Shown piece by piece: positions 1 to 6,691 of a stretch of 11,940 nt of DNA (position 1 is its first letter; each line of letters starts with the position of its first letter). Source of the DNA: an uncultured Anaerolineales bacterium. Its GTDB lineage: Bacteria > Chloroflexota > Anaerolineae > Anaerolineales > Villigracilaceae. The stretch is taken from NCBI GenBank assembly GCA_937928015.1, contig CALFXA010000052.1:1-11940 (forward strand), given 5' to 3'. The position numbers and the translations under genes were made by a program. The notes under the pieces were generated by a model. The model saw only the letters and a list, made by a program, of their open reading frames with translations, searched no databases and was not told the DNA's origin.

Positions 1-53
1 TACGGCGACCACCGAGATCTACACTCTTTCCCCACACGACGCTCTTCCGATCT
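1..53 (+). other. Illumina P5/TruSeq universal adapter remnant (non-genomic)
   Basis: Positions 1-53 reproduce bases 6-58 of the Illumina TruSeq universal (P5) adapter, from TACGGCGACCACCGAGATCT through GCTCTTCCGATCT. The only mismatch is at position 33, where C replaces T. Genomic sequence begins at about position 54, immediately after the TCT that ends the adapter. This is sequencing-library contamination at a contig end, so nothing within these bases should be read as biology. It also explains why the first gene lacks its 5' part. Confidence 0.97.
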
Positions 54-55
54 CA

Positions 56-430
56 TACACGCCGTTTTGCGTGAATGTCTTCGAGGGATTCTGGCGCTGG
101 GGCCTGTTGACCATCATCTGGGGTCTGGCACTGATCGGAATTACGGTCAAGATCTTCGTCATCCGCGCGCCGCGCTGGGTCAACGCGGGAATCTATCTCA
201 TCATGGGCTGGCTGTGTGTCGCGGCCATCGGACAGATGGCATTACTGCCCAGTTGGGTGCTGGCATGGATGATTGCTGGCGGCGTGATCTACACCCTGGG
301 CGCCATCGTCTACATGACCAAGATCTTCAACTTCGTGCCTGGTGTGTTCGGCTTCCACGAGGTATGGCACATCTTTGTGCTGCTGGCCGCCGCCGCGCAC
401 TTCGTGGCAGTGCTGGGCGTGGCGCTATAG
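56..430 (+). CDS. Hemolysin III / PAQR-family membrane protein, 3' part only
   Basis: This is the C-terminal part (124 codons plus stop) of an integral membrane protein of the hemolysin III (YqfA/HlyIII, PAQR-like) family. Members have seven membrane helices and usually about 210-220 residues, so roughly the first 90 are missing. The visible part starts YTPFC, a family-typical segment, and carries about four hydrophobic helices. It ends with the hallmark HEVWH (His codons at 356-358 and 368-370), part of the metal site in this superfamily, followed by a last helix. The GTG at 71 is not the start: family sequence continues upstream of it until the adapter at 53, and the frame stays open through the adapter. 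Physiological function is uncertain for most bacterial members; the name does not establish haemolysis. A terminator follows directly. Confidence 0.88.
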   Translation, partial: YTPFCVNVFEGFWRWGLLTIIWGLALIGITVKIFVIRAPRWVNAGIYLIMGWLCVAAIGQMALLPSWVLAWMIAGGVIYTLGAIVYMTKIFNFVPGVFGFHEVWHIFVLLAAAAHFVAVLGVAL

Positions 431-437
431 AATCACA

Positions 438-466
438 GCCTCCCTAATTTTGGGAGGCATTTTTAT
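438..466 (+). terminator. Rho-independent terminator after the HlyIII-like gene
   Basis: A perfect 7-bp stem (GCCTCCC at 438-444, GGGAGGC at 452-458) with a 7-nt loop is followed by ATTTTTATTT. It begins 7 nt after the stop codon and fits a canonical intrinsic terminator for the upstream gene. Confidence 0.88.
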
Positions 467-518
467 TTCAAGCCCCGAAAAAAATGCTATTAACGACATA
501 AATACATCGAGGTCATCC

Positions 519-1265
519 ATGATGAACAACCTGCAAGCCACGCTCCTATTTCCCGTCCGCGACGCGGACGCCCGCAAACAATGGCTAATTGCTTCCGCCA
601 TCATACTGGCGGGATTCGTCATTCCTATTCTGCCGATGCTGGTGGTGATGGGCTATGGTGTAAAGATCATGCGCCAGGTCATCCACGAAGGCCGCGAACC
701 CTCCATGCCCGAGTGGCAGGGCAGTGACTGGGGCGTGCTGCTCCAGGACGGCTTCCGCTTGTGGGCCGTGCGGCTGGTTTATACCTTGCCTCTGATGCTG
801 CTGATGGGCTGCGGGTTTATCGCCCTATTTTCAGGGGCAGGGCTGCTCGCCTCCTCCTCGGATAGCAATATCCCCCCTGCCCTGGGCGGACTGGCCATGA
901 TTGCGGGGATGGGCTCTATCATGCTGATTGGCATTCTGGCCCTGCCGCTGGGCATCGTCCTCGGTGCAGTGGAATCTCACGCCGTAGCGCAAGGGACTTT
1001 CCAGGCGGTCTTCGACGTCAGGGGTTGGTGGCGAATCTTCCGCAAGGGCCTGACGCAGTTCCTGCTGTCCTACCTGTTGGTGATGGCTGCCAGCATAATC
1101 ATGACTCTCGTGATGCAGATTGCCATGATGACCATCGTCCTCCTGTGCCTGTTCCCGTTTCTGATGGCGGGCTATTCAGCCTATCTGATGCTGGTGACAA
1201 ACGTATTATTCGCACAAGCGTATGCTTCAGGACGCACCGCCATACAGACAGAAGCTGCGGTATGA
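519..1265 (+). CDS. DUF4013-like polytopic membrane protein
   Basis: Predicted 248-residue integral membrane protein. Hydrophobic segments lie at about residues 22-48, 86-111, 122-151 and two or more within 181-238. A conserved-looking cytosolic loop at 49-85 contains EGREPSMPEW and LLQDGFRLW. The arrangement of a first helix, a 'GREPxMPEW...DG' loop and small-residue-rich later helices resembles DUF4013 proteins, which have no established function. The start at the ATG at 519 is supported by GAGG at 509-512, 6 nt upstream; the adjacent ATG at 522 is an alternative. The open frame extends upstream to 342, but that stretch runs antisense-like through the HlyIII gene and terminator and is not coding. 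The stop overlaps the next start (ATGA at 1262-1265), indicating an operon with translational coupling. Family assignment is from pattern memory only. Confidence 0.78.
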   Translation: MMNNLQATLLFPVRDADARKQWLIASAIILAGFVIPILPMLVVMGYGVKIMRQVIHEGREPSMPEWQGSDWGVLLQDGFRLWAVRLVYTLPLMLLMGCGFIALFSGAGLLASSSDSNIPPALGGLAMIAGMGSIMLIGILALPLGIVLGAVESHAVAQGTFQAVFDVRGWWRIFRKGLTQFLLSYLLVMAASIIMTLVMQIAMMTIVLLCLFPFLMAGYSAYLMLVTNVLFAQAYASGRTAIQTEAAV

Positions 1266-1429
1266 AATCCAGACTCCGTGCTCTTTCTCCCATCCTGCTC
1301 CTGATTGGGATCATCTTGCTGGCTATCGGTATGTACACCAATAACACCACGTATAGCTGGGCCAGCGCCATCCTGATTCTGCTCTCCCTGTTCACAGGCG
1401 GACGCTGGATGAGGCCGCGCAGGAAATGA
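1262..1429 (+). CDS. Small two-helix membrane protein (55 aa), unknown function
   Basis: A 55-residue protein starting MKSRLRALSP, with two hydrophobic stretches at about residues 9-23 and 32-45 and a basic C-terminus (RWMRPRRK). The start ATG overlaps the stop of the DUF4013-like gene (ATGA), and its own stop overlaps the next ATG (ATGA at 1426-1429), so it sits in a strictly coupled three-gene run. Positive charge at both ends suggests a helical hairpin with both termini inside. I do not recognise a family. A longer in-frame reading from 1025 exists, but it lies wholly inside the upstream gene in another frame and reads as Cys/His/Pro-rich low-quality sequence, so it is rejected. Confidence 0.65.
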   Translation: MKSRLRALSPILLLIGIILLAIGMYTNNTTYSWASAILILLSLFTGGRWMRPRRK

Positions 1430-1767
1430 ATCCCACCTCCACTTCCAACGCGGAACACTACACCTGGGGCGGCGATTGCGACGGCTGGCACCTGCTCCGC
1501 CGCGACGACTTGAGCGTCATCCAAGAACGCGTCCCGCATGGGCGGTCCGAGGTCAGGCACTATCACAACCTTTCGCGTCAGTTCTTTTATATCCTAGAAG
1601 GAATCGGGACTATGGTCATCGGTGAAGAGACCGTCACCTTGCGCAAAGGCGAGGGGATCGAGATTCCGCCGCAGGTCCCGCACCAGTTTCGAAACGAGTC
1701 GAGGGAGGATGTCGTTTTCCTGGTCGTTTCCGCGCCAAAGAGTCATGGGGATCGGGTGAGTTGCTAA
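1426..1767 (+). CDS. Single-domain cupin protein
   Basis: A 113-residue small beta-barrel protein of the Cupin_2 type. Cupin motif 1 is visible as G39-x5-H45-x-H47-x4-Q52-x6-G59; the usual Glu metal ligand position is occupied by Gln52. Motif 2 is G75-x5-P81...H86-x3-N90. Three histidines (45, 47, 86) are therefore available for a metal, with Gln as the possible fourth ligand. Stand-alone cupins of this size include isomerases, dioxygenase-like enzymes and binding proteins, and the sequence does not say which. The start ATG overlaps the previous stop, with AGGA only 1 nt upstream, so translation is probably coupled. The gene is last in the 519-1767 run; no convincing terminator follows before the next promoter. 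Confidence 0.85.
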   Translation: MNPTSTSNAEHYTWGGDCDGWHLLRRDDLSVIQERVPHGRSEVRHYHNLSRQFFYILEGIGTMVIGEETVTLRKGEGIEIPPQVPHQFRNESREDVVFLVVSAPKSHGDRVSC

Positions 1768-1801
1768 AAAAACTGTCAGGTTTGGGGATGATTTTCGTCA
1801 C

Positions 1802-1831
1802 TTGACCGTAAACTTTTTAGTGGGGTATAGT
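1802..1831 (+). promoter_or_regulatory. Sigma70-like promoter for the SLH/beta-helix gene
   Basis: TTGACC at 1802-1807 (5/6 to the -35 consensus) and TATAGT at 1826-1831 (5/6 to the -10 consensus) are separated by 18 nt. The predicted transcription start is near 1838, giving a leader of roughly 78 nt. This 148-nt gap (1768-1915) is AT-rich and holds nothing else I can support. Confidence 0.6.
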
Positions 1832-1915
1832 CTAAAAACCTGCGGGGACAGCGAATCTTCCCCCAAAACAAACTATGTTCCATTCAACTTGCTTTACGAA
1901 TCAAGGGAGAACCTC

Positions 1916-4900
1916 ATGTATAACAATATAAAGTTCGGATTTCGCTGGCTGATAGTGATCGTCACACTTTTATCAGCCCTGCAATGGAGTCAACCAGTAC
2001 AGGCAGATGAATCTGCATCTCCTGTATATGATCCTGCGAATACCTGGTATGTTTCCACTATAGGCAGCGACACGAATGACTGCGCCACACCTTCCACGCC
2101 CTGCTTGACCATTAATAAGGCAATTGGGTATGCCGCTGATGGAGCTGTAATAAAAATCACCGAGGGCAGTTTCGGAAATAATGTTCTTGTCAATAAATCA
2201 GTTACGCTTTCTGGCGGGTGGGATACGGTTTTTTCAACGAATAGTGGGGGGATCACTATCATTGAGGGAAAAACCGTAAACGTCGATGATTACGATTACA
2301 CCCCCACAAAAACCGTGGTAATTGACAGATTAACCATACGAAACGGCGACAGCTTATGGGAAGCAGCACTAACCAATAGAGAAAATCTGACCATTTCGAA
2401 TTGCGAAATTTATAATCAATCCAACGGCGGTGGAATAGACAGCTACGGTCCTCTGGTCGTAAATAATTGTTACATACATGACAACAACGGAGCCGGGGTA
2501 AAAAATTCTAGCAGCACTACGATTAACGCAAGCCAGATAAGCAACAACAATAACGAATCCACGAGTAAAGGAGGGGGTGTTTCGGCAACTAGCACGACTG
2601 GTACGAAGTCGCTCACAATCACAAACAGTCTAATTCACGGGAATAAGGGTCGATACGGGGGTGGCGGCATCGACATATCATCGGGTATTTCGTTGACAGT
2701 CGACAATAGCGCCATTTACCAAAATTCGGCTTCCGAAGGAGTCGGGGGGGGGATCCGCATAGACGGATATTCGAATACTGTTAATATAAATAACACTACC
2801 ATCAGCAAAAACTCGGCATCAAAAGGCGGGGGGTTCTATGGTGGGGATATCAATTTTAACAACACGACATTCAGAAATGTAACTCTCAGCGAAAATAGCG
2901 CTGGTTCCGGCGGGGGGCTCTATGGCAATGTAATCCTTTATAACTCTATTATTGCCTACAATACAGCACAGAATGGAGCCAACAATTGCGGACCGTTATC
3001 TACGGTTAGGGCAGTAGAAAATAACATCATCTACAAAATGGATTGTGGTGAATTAGTTCCGGAGGGTACGGTACCTGACTATGTGGATGTAGACCCGTTG
3101 CTGCTACCTTTTATATCAGCGGTCGGGTATGCGCCACTCCCTGCGAACAGTCCCGCCGTCGACGCTGGCGATCCAGCGTCCTGCTTTGGCGCTACCGATC
3201 AAAGGGGAACAGCGCGAAATGGAGTCTGTGATATTGGCGCTTACGAATACACAATTCCGGAAACCCCATCCAAAATCTTTTCTGTTGGCGGAGGTAGACA
3301 AAGGGTTCTACCCACGGAAACTTTTAACCAGCCATTTATTGCCATACTTCTGGATGCAAACGGAACACCTGTCGAGGCAGGATATGAAGTTACCTTTTCG
3401 GCTCCCGCCAACGGTCCAAGTGGTTTTTTTACCTCGAGTGGATTAAAATCAGAGACAGTTTTGACATCATCAGACGGGTTGGCAGAGTCATCTTTGCTGA
3501 ATGCCAATGAAGAAATAGGCGACTATCTCATAGCTGCCAGCGCACCAGGGGTATCCAACACAAGCGATTTTCTTGTAGGAAATGGCTTCTGGATGGTCTC
3601 AACTGAGGGTAGCGACGCCAATGACTGCATGACCGCGCTTACCCCATGTCAATCGCTTAATGGCGTACTTTCCAAGCCTAATCTATTCAGTGGGGACTTC
3701 ATAAGGCTTGCTGCTGGTGAATATCTACCTGTGCCTCCATACTATCAAACAGCCACCGTAAGAGGAAAAGTAGACATCAGCGGAGGGTGGGATACAACTT
3801 TCACCACCCAAAACGGTATATCCAGCATACCACAGACACTTCTAGTCGCTGGCAGTGGAAATGCCCATGTGGACAGAATAACAATCAAAGCGATTCCATA
3901 CACAGCCTACACAGGCGGGGTGGTAAACAGCGGGACTCTGTTCATCGAAAACAGTGTTATCACAGGCGGCGAGACCAGTGGAATCATGAATTCTGGAATA
4001 TTGACGGTAAGCAAAACCACCATCACAAAACATACGGATGGTGGGCTGAAAAATTTTGAGGGCGGAAAAGCCATCGTCATTAACAGCACAATTTCAGCAA
4101 ACAGCGCCAACCAGGCAGGTGGAATCTCAAGTAGTATTAATTCAACTTTAGAAATATACAATAGCACTATAGCCGACAATACAGCCACAGATTGGGGAGG
4201 TGGTGGTATAGAAGGCTTTGGCGGAGTCACCATTGCTAATTCCATCATTGCAGGAAATCATTCACCAGAGCCTGGACCTTATGCACCAGCTTATAGCCCA
4301 GATTGTCGTGGTAGGTTTACATCACTGGGTTACAATATCGTTGGCAATATGGGTGTGGATGGCACTGGAAAGTCTCCTAGTTGCGCTGCAACATTTGTTG
4401 AAAGTGATCAATGGGGCAGCTATACGAACCCCATATCCATCGACAATATCTTATTACCTTTAACAGATGCAGGAAACGGGATGCTGATGCACCCCCTAAC
4501 ACACTCCAGCATAGCTCTTAATACAGGTAGCCCTTTATCAGTTGGCAGTTCCGACCCGTCAGCCTGTCCAAACACAGACCAGCGCGGCGTCACTCGACCA
4601 CAAGGAATACGGTGCGATATCGGCGCCTACGAAGCAGAATATGGGTCCTTCTCCGACGTTCTGAAAATCCATTGGGCGTGGAAATATATCGAGGCCATCT
4701 ATAGTGCTGGAATCACAGGCGGATGCTCGACCAACCCGCTGATGTATTGTCCAGGCGCCTCCGTCACTCGCGCACAAATGGCGGTATTCCTCGGGCGCGG
4801 CATTCACGGATCGTCCTTTACACCGCTCGGCCCAACGGGTACAGTCTTCCTCGATATTCCCACCAATCACTGGGCTGCCGCCTGGATCGAGCAATTCGCT

Positions 4901-5206
4901 TCTGACGGCATAACGGGTGGCTGTGGTAATGGAAATTTCTGTCCCGACTACCCCGTCACCCGCGACCAGATGGCTATTTTCCTCCTGCGCGCGGAGCATG
5001 GCAAGGATTACATTCCGCCCGCTGCCACAGGGACCCTGTTCGGTGATGTGCCCGATACATTCTGGGCAGCAGCCTGGATCGAACAGCTCGCAGCGGAGGG
5101 GATTACGGGTGGCTGTGGGGGTGGAAACTATTGCCCAGGCACCCCTGTCACCCGCGACCAGATGGCAGTCTTCCTTCAACGGACCTTCAGCCTCCCTTTG
5201 CCCTAA
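1916..5206 (+). CDS. Secreted double beta-helix protein with Ig-like domain and three C-terminal SLH-like repeats
   Basis: Predicted 1096-residue exported surface protein. The ATG at 1916 has AGGGAG at 1904-1909, 6 nt upstream. It opens a signal peptide: basic K6/R10, hydrophobic 11-22, cleavage after VQA-30. Residues about 44-445 form a right-handed beta-helix/choice-of-anchor-Q module. This begins with WYVSTIGSD, has NDC...PC and SGGWDT motifs and many N/G/S-rich rungs, and ends in TDQRG...CDIGAYE. Residues about 446-557 look like a Big-1/invasin-type Ig domain. Residues about 558-906 repeat the first module with the same start and end motifs. Three SLH-like repeats follow at 911-961, 977-1025 and 1041-1096, each with W-x-IE, GITGGC...CP and TR-x-QM. 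SLH domains normally hold proteins on the cell wall; the paired cysteines could form disulfides. Beta-helices of this kind often bind or cleave polysaccharides, but I see no catalytic signature. Adhesion or structural roles are equally possible. The body is AT-richer than the SLH tail. Confidence 0.9.
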   Translation: MYNNIKFGFRWLIVIVTLLSALQWSQPVQADESASPVYDPANTWYVSTIGSDTNDCATPSTPCLTINKAIGYAADGAVIKITEGSFGNNVLVNKSVTLSGGWDTVFSTNSGGITIIEGKTVNVDDYDYTPTKTVVIDRLTIRNGDSLWEAALTNRENLTISNCEIYNQSNGGGIDSYGPLVVNNCYIHDNNGAGVKNSSSTTINASQISNNNNESTSKGGGVSATSTTGTKSLTITNSLIHGNKGRYGGGGIDISSGISLTVDNSAIYQNSASEGVGGGIRIDGYSNTVNINNTTISKNSASKGGGFYGGDINFNNTTFRNVTLSENSAGSGGGLYGNVILYNSIIAYNTAQNGANNCGPLSTVRAVENNIIYKMDCGELVPEGTVPDYVDVDPLLLPFISAVGYAPLPANSPAVDAGDPASCFGATDQRGTARNGVCDIGAYEYTIPETPSKIFSVGGGRQRVLPTETFNQPFIAILLDANGTPVEAGYEVTFSAPANGPSGFFTSSGLKSETVLTSSDGLAESSLLNANEEIGDYLIAASAPGVSNTSDFLVGNGFWMVSTEGSDANDCMTALTPCQSLNGVLSKPNLFSGDFIRLAAGEYLPVPPYYQTATVRGKVDISGGWDTTFTTQNGISSIPQTLLVAGSGNAHVDRITIKAIPYTAYTGGVVNSGTLFIENSVITGGETSGIMNSGILTVSKTTITKHTDGGLKNFEGGKAIVINSTISANSANQAGGISSSINSTLEIYNSTIADNTATDWGGGGIEGFGGVTIANSIIAGNHSPEPGPYAPAYSPDCRGRFTSLGYNIVGNMGVDGTGKSPSCAATFVESDQWGSYTNPISIDNILLPLTDAGNGMLMHPLTHSSIALNTGSPLSVGSSDPSACPNTDQRGVTRPQGIRCDIGAYEAEYGSFSDVLKIHWAWKYIEAIYSAGITGGCSTNPLMYCPGASVTRAQMAVFLGRGIHGSSFTPLGPTGTVFLDIPTNHWAAAWIEQFASDGITGGCGNGNFCPDYPVTRDQMAIFLLRAEHGKDYIPPAATGTLFGDVPDTFWAAAWIEQLAAEGITGGCGGGNYCPGTPVTRDQMAVFLQRTFSLPLP

Positions 5207-5238
5207 ACATAATCTTTTTTCGCTGGTAGTTTAGTCAT

Positions 5239-5270
5239 AAAAAAGAGACCCCTTGCGGGGTCTCTTTTTT
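5239..5270. terminator. Bidirectional terminator between converging genes
   Basis: A perfect 14-bp stem (5239-5252 with 5257-5270) has a TTGC loop. One arm starts with six A and the other ends with six T, so each strand ends the hairpin with a U-tract. It serves the SLH gene on the plus strand and tatA on the minus strand. The tatA stop codon (5271-5269) overlaps the base of the stem, so the two transcription units share this one element. Confidence 0.93.
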
Positions 5271-5454
5271 ATTTATCCTCGTCCTTCTTCTCTTCGTCTT
5301 TTTTCTCATCATCCTTGCTGATTCCTTCGCGGAAGGAACGGATGCCCTTGCCGAGTTCACCAGCGATCTTGCCGATGCGGCCTGGTCCGAACAGAAGGAT
5401 CACGATCACCAGGATGATCAGTAATTCGGGAATACCAAAATCACGGAACAACAT
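5269..5454 (-). CDS. tatA: Sec-independent protein translocase TatA
   Basis: A 61-residue TatA/E-family protein, the small pore-forming subunit that assembles at the cytoplasmic membrane to export folded proteins with twin-arginine signals. The layout is classical: a short N-terminus with Phe6-Gly7, one membrane helix at about 9-22, a GPG hinge at 23-25, and an amphipathic helix at about 26-42. An extremely charged tail (K/D/E only) runs from about residue 47. It is at the short end of the family. The ATG at 5454 has a strong AAAGGAG at 5466-5460. It lies 72 nt downstream of fabH on the same strand and could be the last gene of that unit; no clear promoter was seen in the gap. No tatC or tatB lies in the window. 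TatE is the same family and cannot be separated by sequence alone. Confidence 0.92.
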   Translation of the reverse strand: MLFRDFGIPELLIILVIVILLFGPGRIGKIAGELGKGIRSFREGISKDDEKKDEEKKDEDK

Positions 5455-5526
5455 GTTTTCTCCTTTGCGTATGGCTTGCCTTTAGCCAGCCGCAACTTTA
5501 CCACAAAGGGACTGAATTGGGTATGC

Positions 5527-6630
5527 TTACAACTCTCGGGGCGAGAGCAAGCCATCGATGAAGCGCAGCACACGGCGCAGGAACGAGCGCGCACGGCGCA
5601 GAGTCGAACCTTTCTGTGGCTTGACCTTGCGTTCCGAGGGCAGCGGACCCGTCCACTCGGCGGTCAGGGCGCCCCAGGTCAGGCCGCCGCCGAATCCCAC
5701 CATCACCAGTTTGTCGCCTGGCTTGATGCGCCCGCTCGTCGCCGCCTCCACCGTCGCAATGGGAATCGAGGCCGTGGACGTGTTGCCGTAGCGCTCCAGG
5801 TTGACGACAAACTTATCCATCGGGAGTTTAAGTCCGCGCGCGGCCGCCTCGATGATGCGGATATTGGCCTGATGCGGCACGATATGCTGAATCTGGTCGA
5901 TGGTCCAGCCTGCCGCATCGAGCGCCTCCTTCGTCGAAGAGGCCATCACACGCGTGGCAAAGCGGAAAACCTCCCGCCCGTCCATGTGGATGTAGTGACT
6001 GCCCGCATGGATGGCGGCCTCTGTAGCGGGATGGCGGCTTCCGCCTGCGGGAATCGAGAGCAGGTCCCCGCCCGAGCCGTCCGAACGCATTACAGCCGAG
6101 AAAACGCCCCCGGGTTGTTCACTGGCCTGCAGCACGAAGGCCCCCGCTCCATCCCCGAACAGGATGCAGGTATTGCGGTCCTTCCAGTTGACGAAGCGCG
6201 ACAACGTCTCCGTGCCGATCACCAGCGCGGTCTTGATCGACCCGCTGCGGATGGACTGGGCCGCCATGTTGAGCGCATAAATGAAGCCTGAGCAGGCCGC
6301 CGAAAGGTCGAAGGCGCCTGCCTTGTCCGCGCCGATCAGGTCCTGGATCAGACAAGCCGTGGCGGGAAAAATATGCTCGGGCGAGGATGTGGCGCAAATA
6401 ATCAAGTCCAGGTCTGTCGGCTGGACGTTGGCCACCTCCAACGCCTTGAGCGCGGCCTCGGCCCCCAGTGTGGACGGGAACTGATTCTCGCGGGCGATAT
6501 GACGCTCGCGGATGCCCGTCCGTTCGCGGATCCACTGGTCGTTGGTATCCACCATCTTCGACAGGTCATCGTTGGTCAGCACTGGCTCGGGGACTGACAT
6601 GCCCCAACCCGTGATATGTGCAAACGGCAT
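5527..6630 (-). CDS. fabH: Beta-ketoacyl-ACP synthase III
   Basis: KAS III condenses acyl-CoA (commonly acetyl-CoA or a branched primer) with malonyl-ACP to start type II fatty-acid synthesis in the cytosol. The thiolase-fold Cys-His-Asn triad is visible: Cys113 in SAACSGF, His253 in PHQANIR, and Asn283 in GNTSTAS. The N-terminal WIRERTGIRER and the late GFGGGLTWGA motif are also typical. The ATG at 6630 is preferred over a GTG at 6636: GAGG lies 5 nt before the ATG, while the GTG lies partly within that ribosome site. The product is 367 residues; usual FabH is about 310-330. The difference is a 41-residue C-terminal extension (327-367) rich in Arg/Lys, with a possible amphipathic helix at about 343-362. 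It follows fabF by 51 nt on the same strand. FabH-like paralogues in other pathways cannot be excluded, but the fabF pairing favours fatty-acid initiation. Confidence 0.93.
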   Translation of the reverse strand: MPFAHITGWGMSVPEPVLTNDDLSKMVDTNDQWIRERTGIRERHIARENQFPSTLGAEAALKALEVANVQPTDLDLIICATSSPEHIFPATACLIQDLIGADKAGAFDLSAACSGFIYALNMAAQSIRSGSIKTALVIGTETLSRFVNWKDRNTCILFGDGAGAFVLQASEQPGGVFSAVMRSDGSGGDLLSIPAGGSRHPATEAAIHAGSHYIHMDGREVFRFATRVMASSTKEALDAAGWTIDQIQHIVPHQANIRIIEAAARGLKLPMDKFVVNLERYGNTSTASIPIATVEAATSGRIKPGDKLVMVGFGGGLTWGALTAEWTGPLPSERKVKPQKGSTLRRARSFLRRVLRFIDGLLSPREL

Positions 6631-6651
6631 AAACACCTCGAATTTTTTAGC

Positions 6652-6691
6652 ATATCGTTGCGAGCCGCGCTAGCAACGGCATCAACGATAT
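6652..6691 (-). repeat. Inverted repeat in the fabF-fabH junction
   Basis: Perfect 9-bp arms, ATATCGTTG at 6652-6660 and CAACGATAT at 6683-6691, flank a 22-nt spacer and span the fabF stop codon. Within the spacer, GCAACG at 6673-6678 can instead pair with CGTTGC at 6656-6661, so two exclusive hairpins are possible. No U-tract follows on the minus strand, which argues against a terminator. An RNA processing or stability element is possible. Confidence 0.45.

Noticed and set aside
342..518. Upstream extension of the DUF4013-like gene
   Set aside because: It crosses the HlyIII gene in another frame and the terminator at 438-466. The ATG at 519 has its own ribosome site.
467..518. Possible promoter upstream of the DUF4013-like gene
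   Set aside because: AT-rich words such as TATTAA and CATAAAT occur, but no -35/-10 pair with sound spacing could be supported.
1844..1863. GGGGA/TCCCC inverted repeat in the SLH-gene leader
   Set aside because: Only five pairs around a 10-nt loop, no U-tract, and within chance expectation for a short leader.
2400..3000. Possible CRISPR-like or tandem DNA repeats in the SLH gene
   Set aside because: The repetition is at protein level (beta-helix rungs rich in Asn, Gly and Ser). DNA copies are not near-identical and have no regular spacer length.
4559..5179. 206-codon minus-strand open frame opposite the SLH repeats
   Set aside because: The repetitive antisense of three SLH repeats creates a repeated-looking protein. 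There is no start signal, and the plus-strand frame is clearly the coding one.
5455..5526. Promoter or terminator between fabH and tatA
   Set aside because: Only a 5-bp TGGCT/AGCCA hairpin and no convincing promoter elements are present; the gap is short enough for co-transcription.
5476..6291. 271-codon plus-strand open frame opposite fabH
   Set aside because: It reads as Arg/His/Gly-rich low-complexity sequence, has no ribosome site, and lies wholly within fabH, whose catalytic triad is intact.
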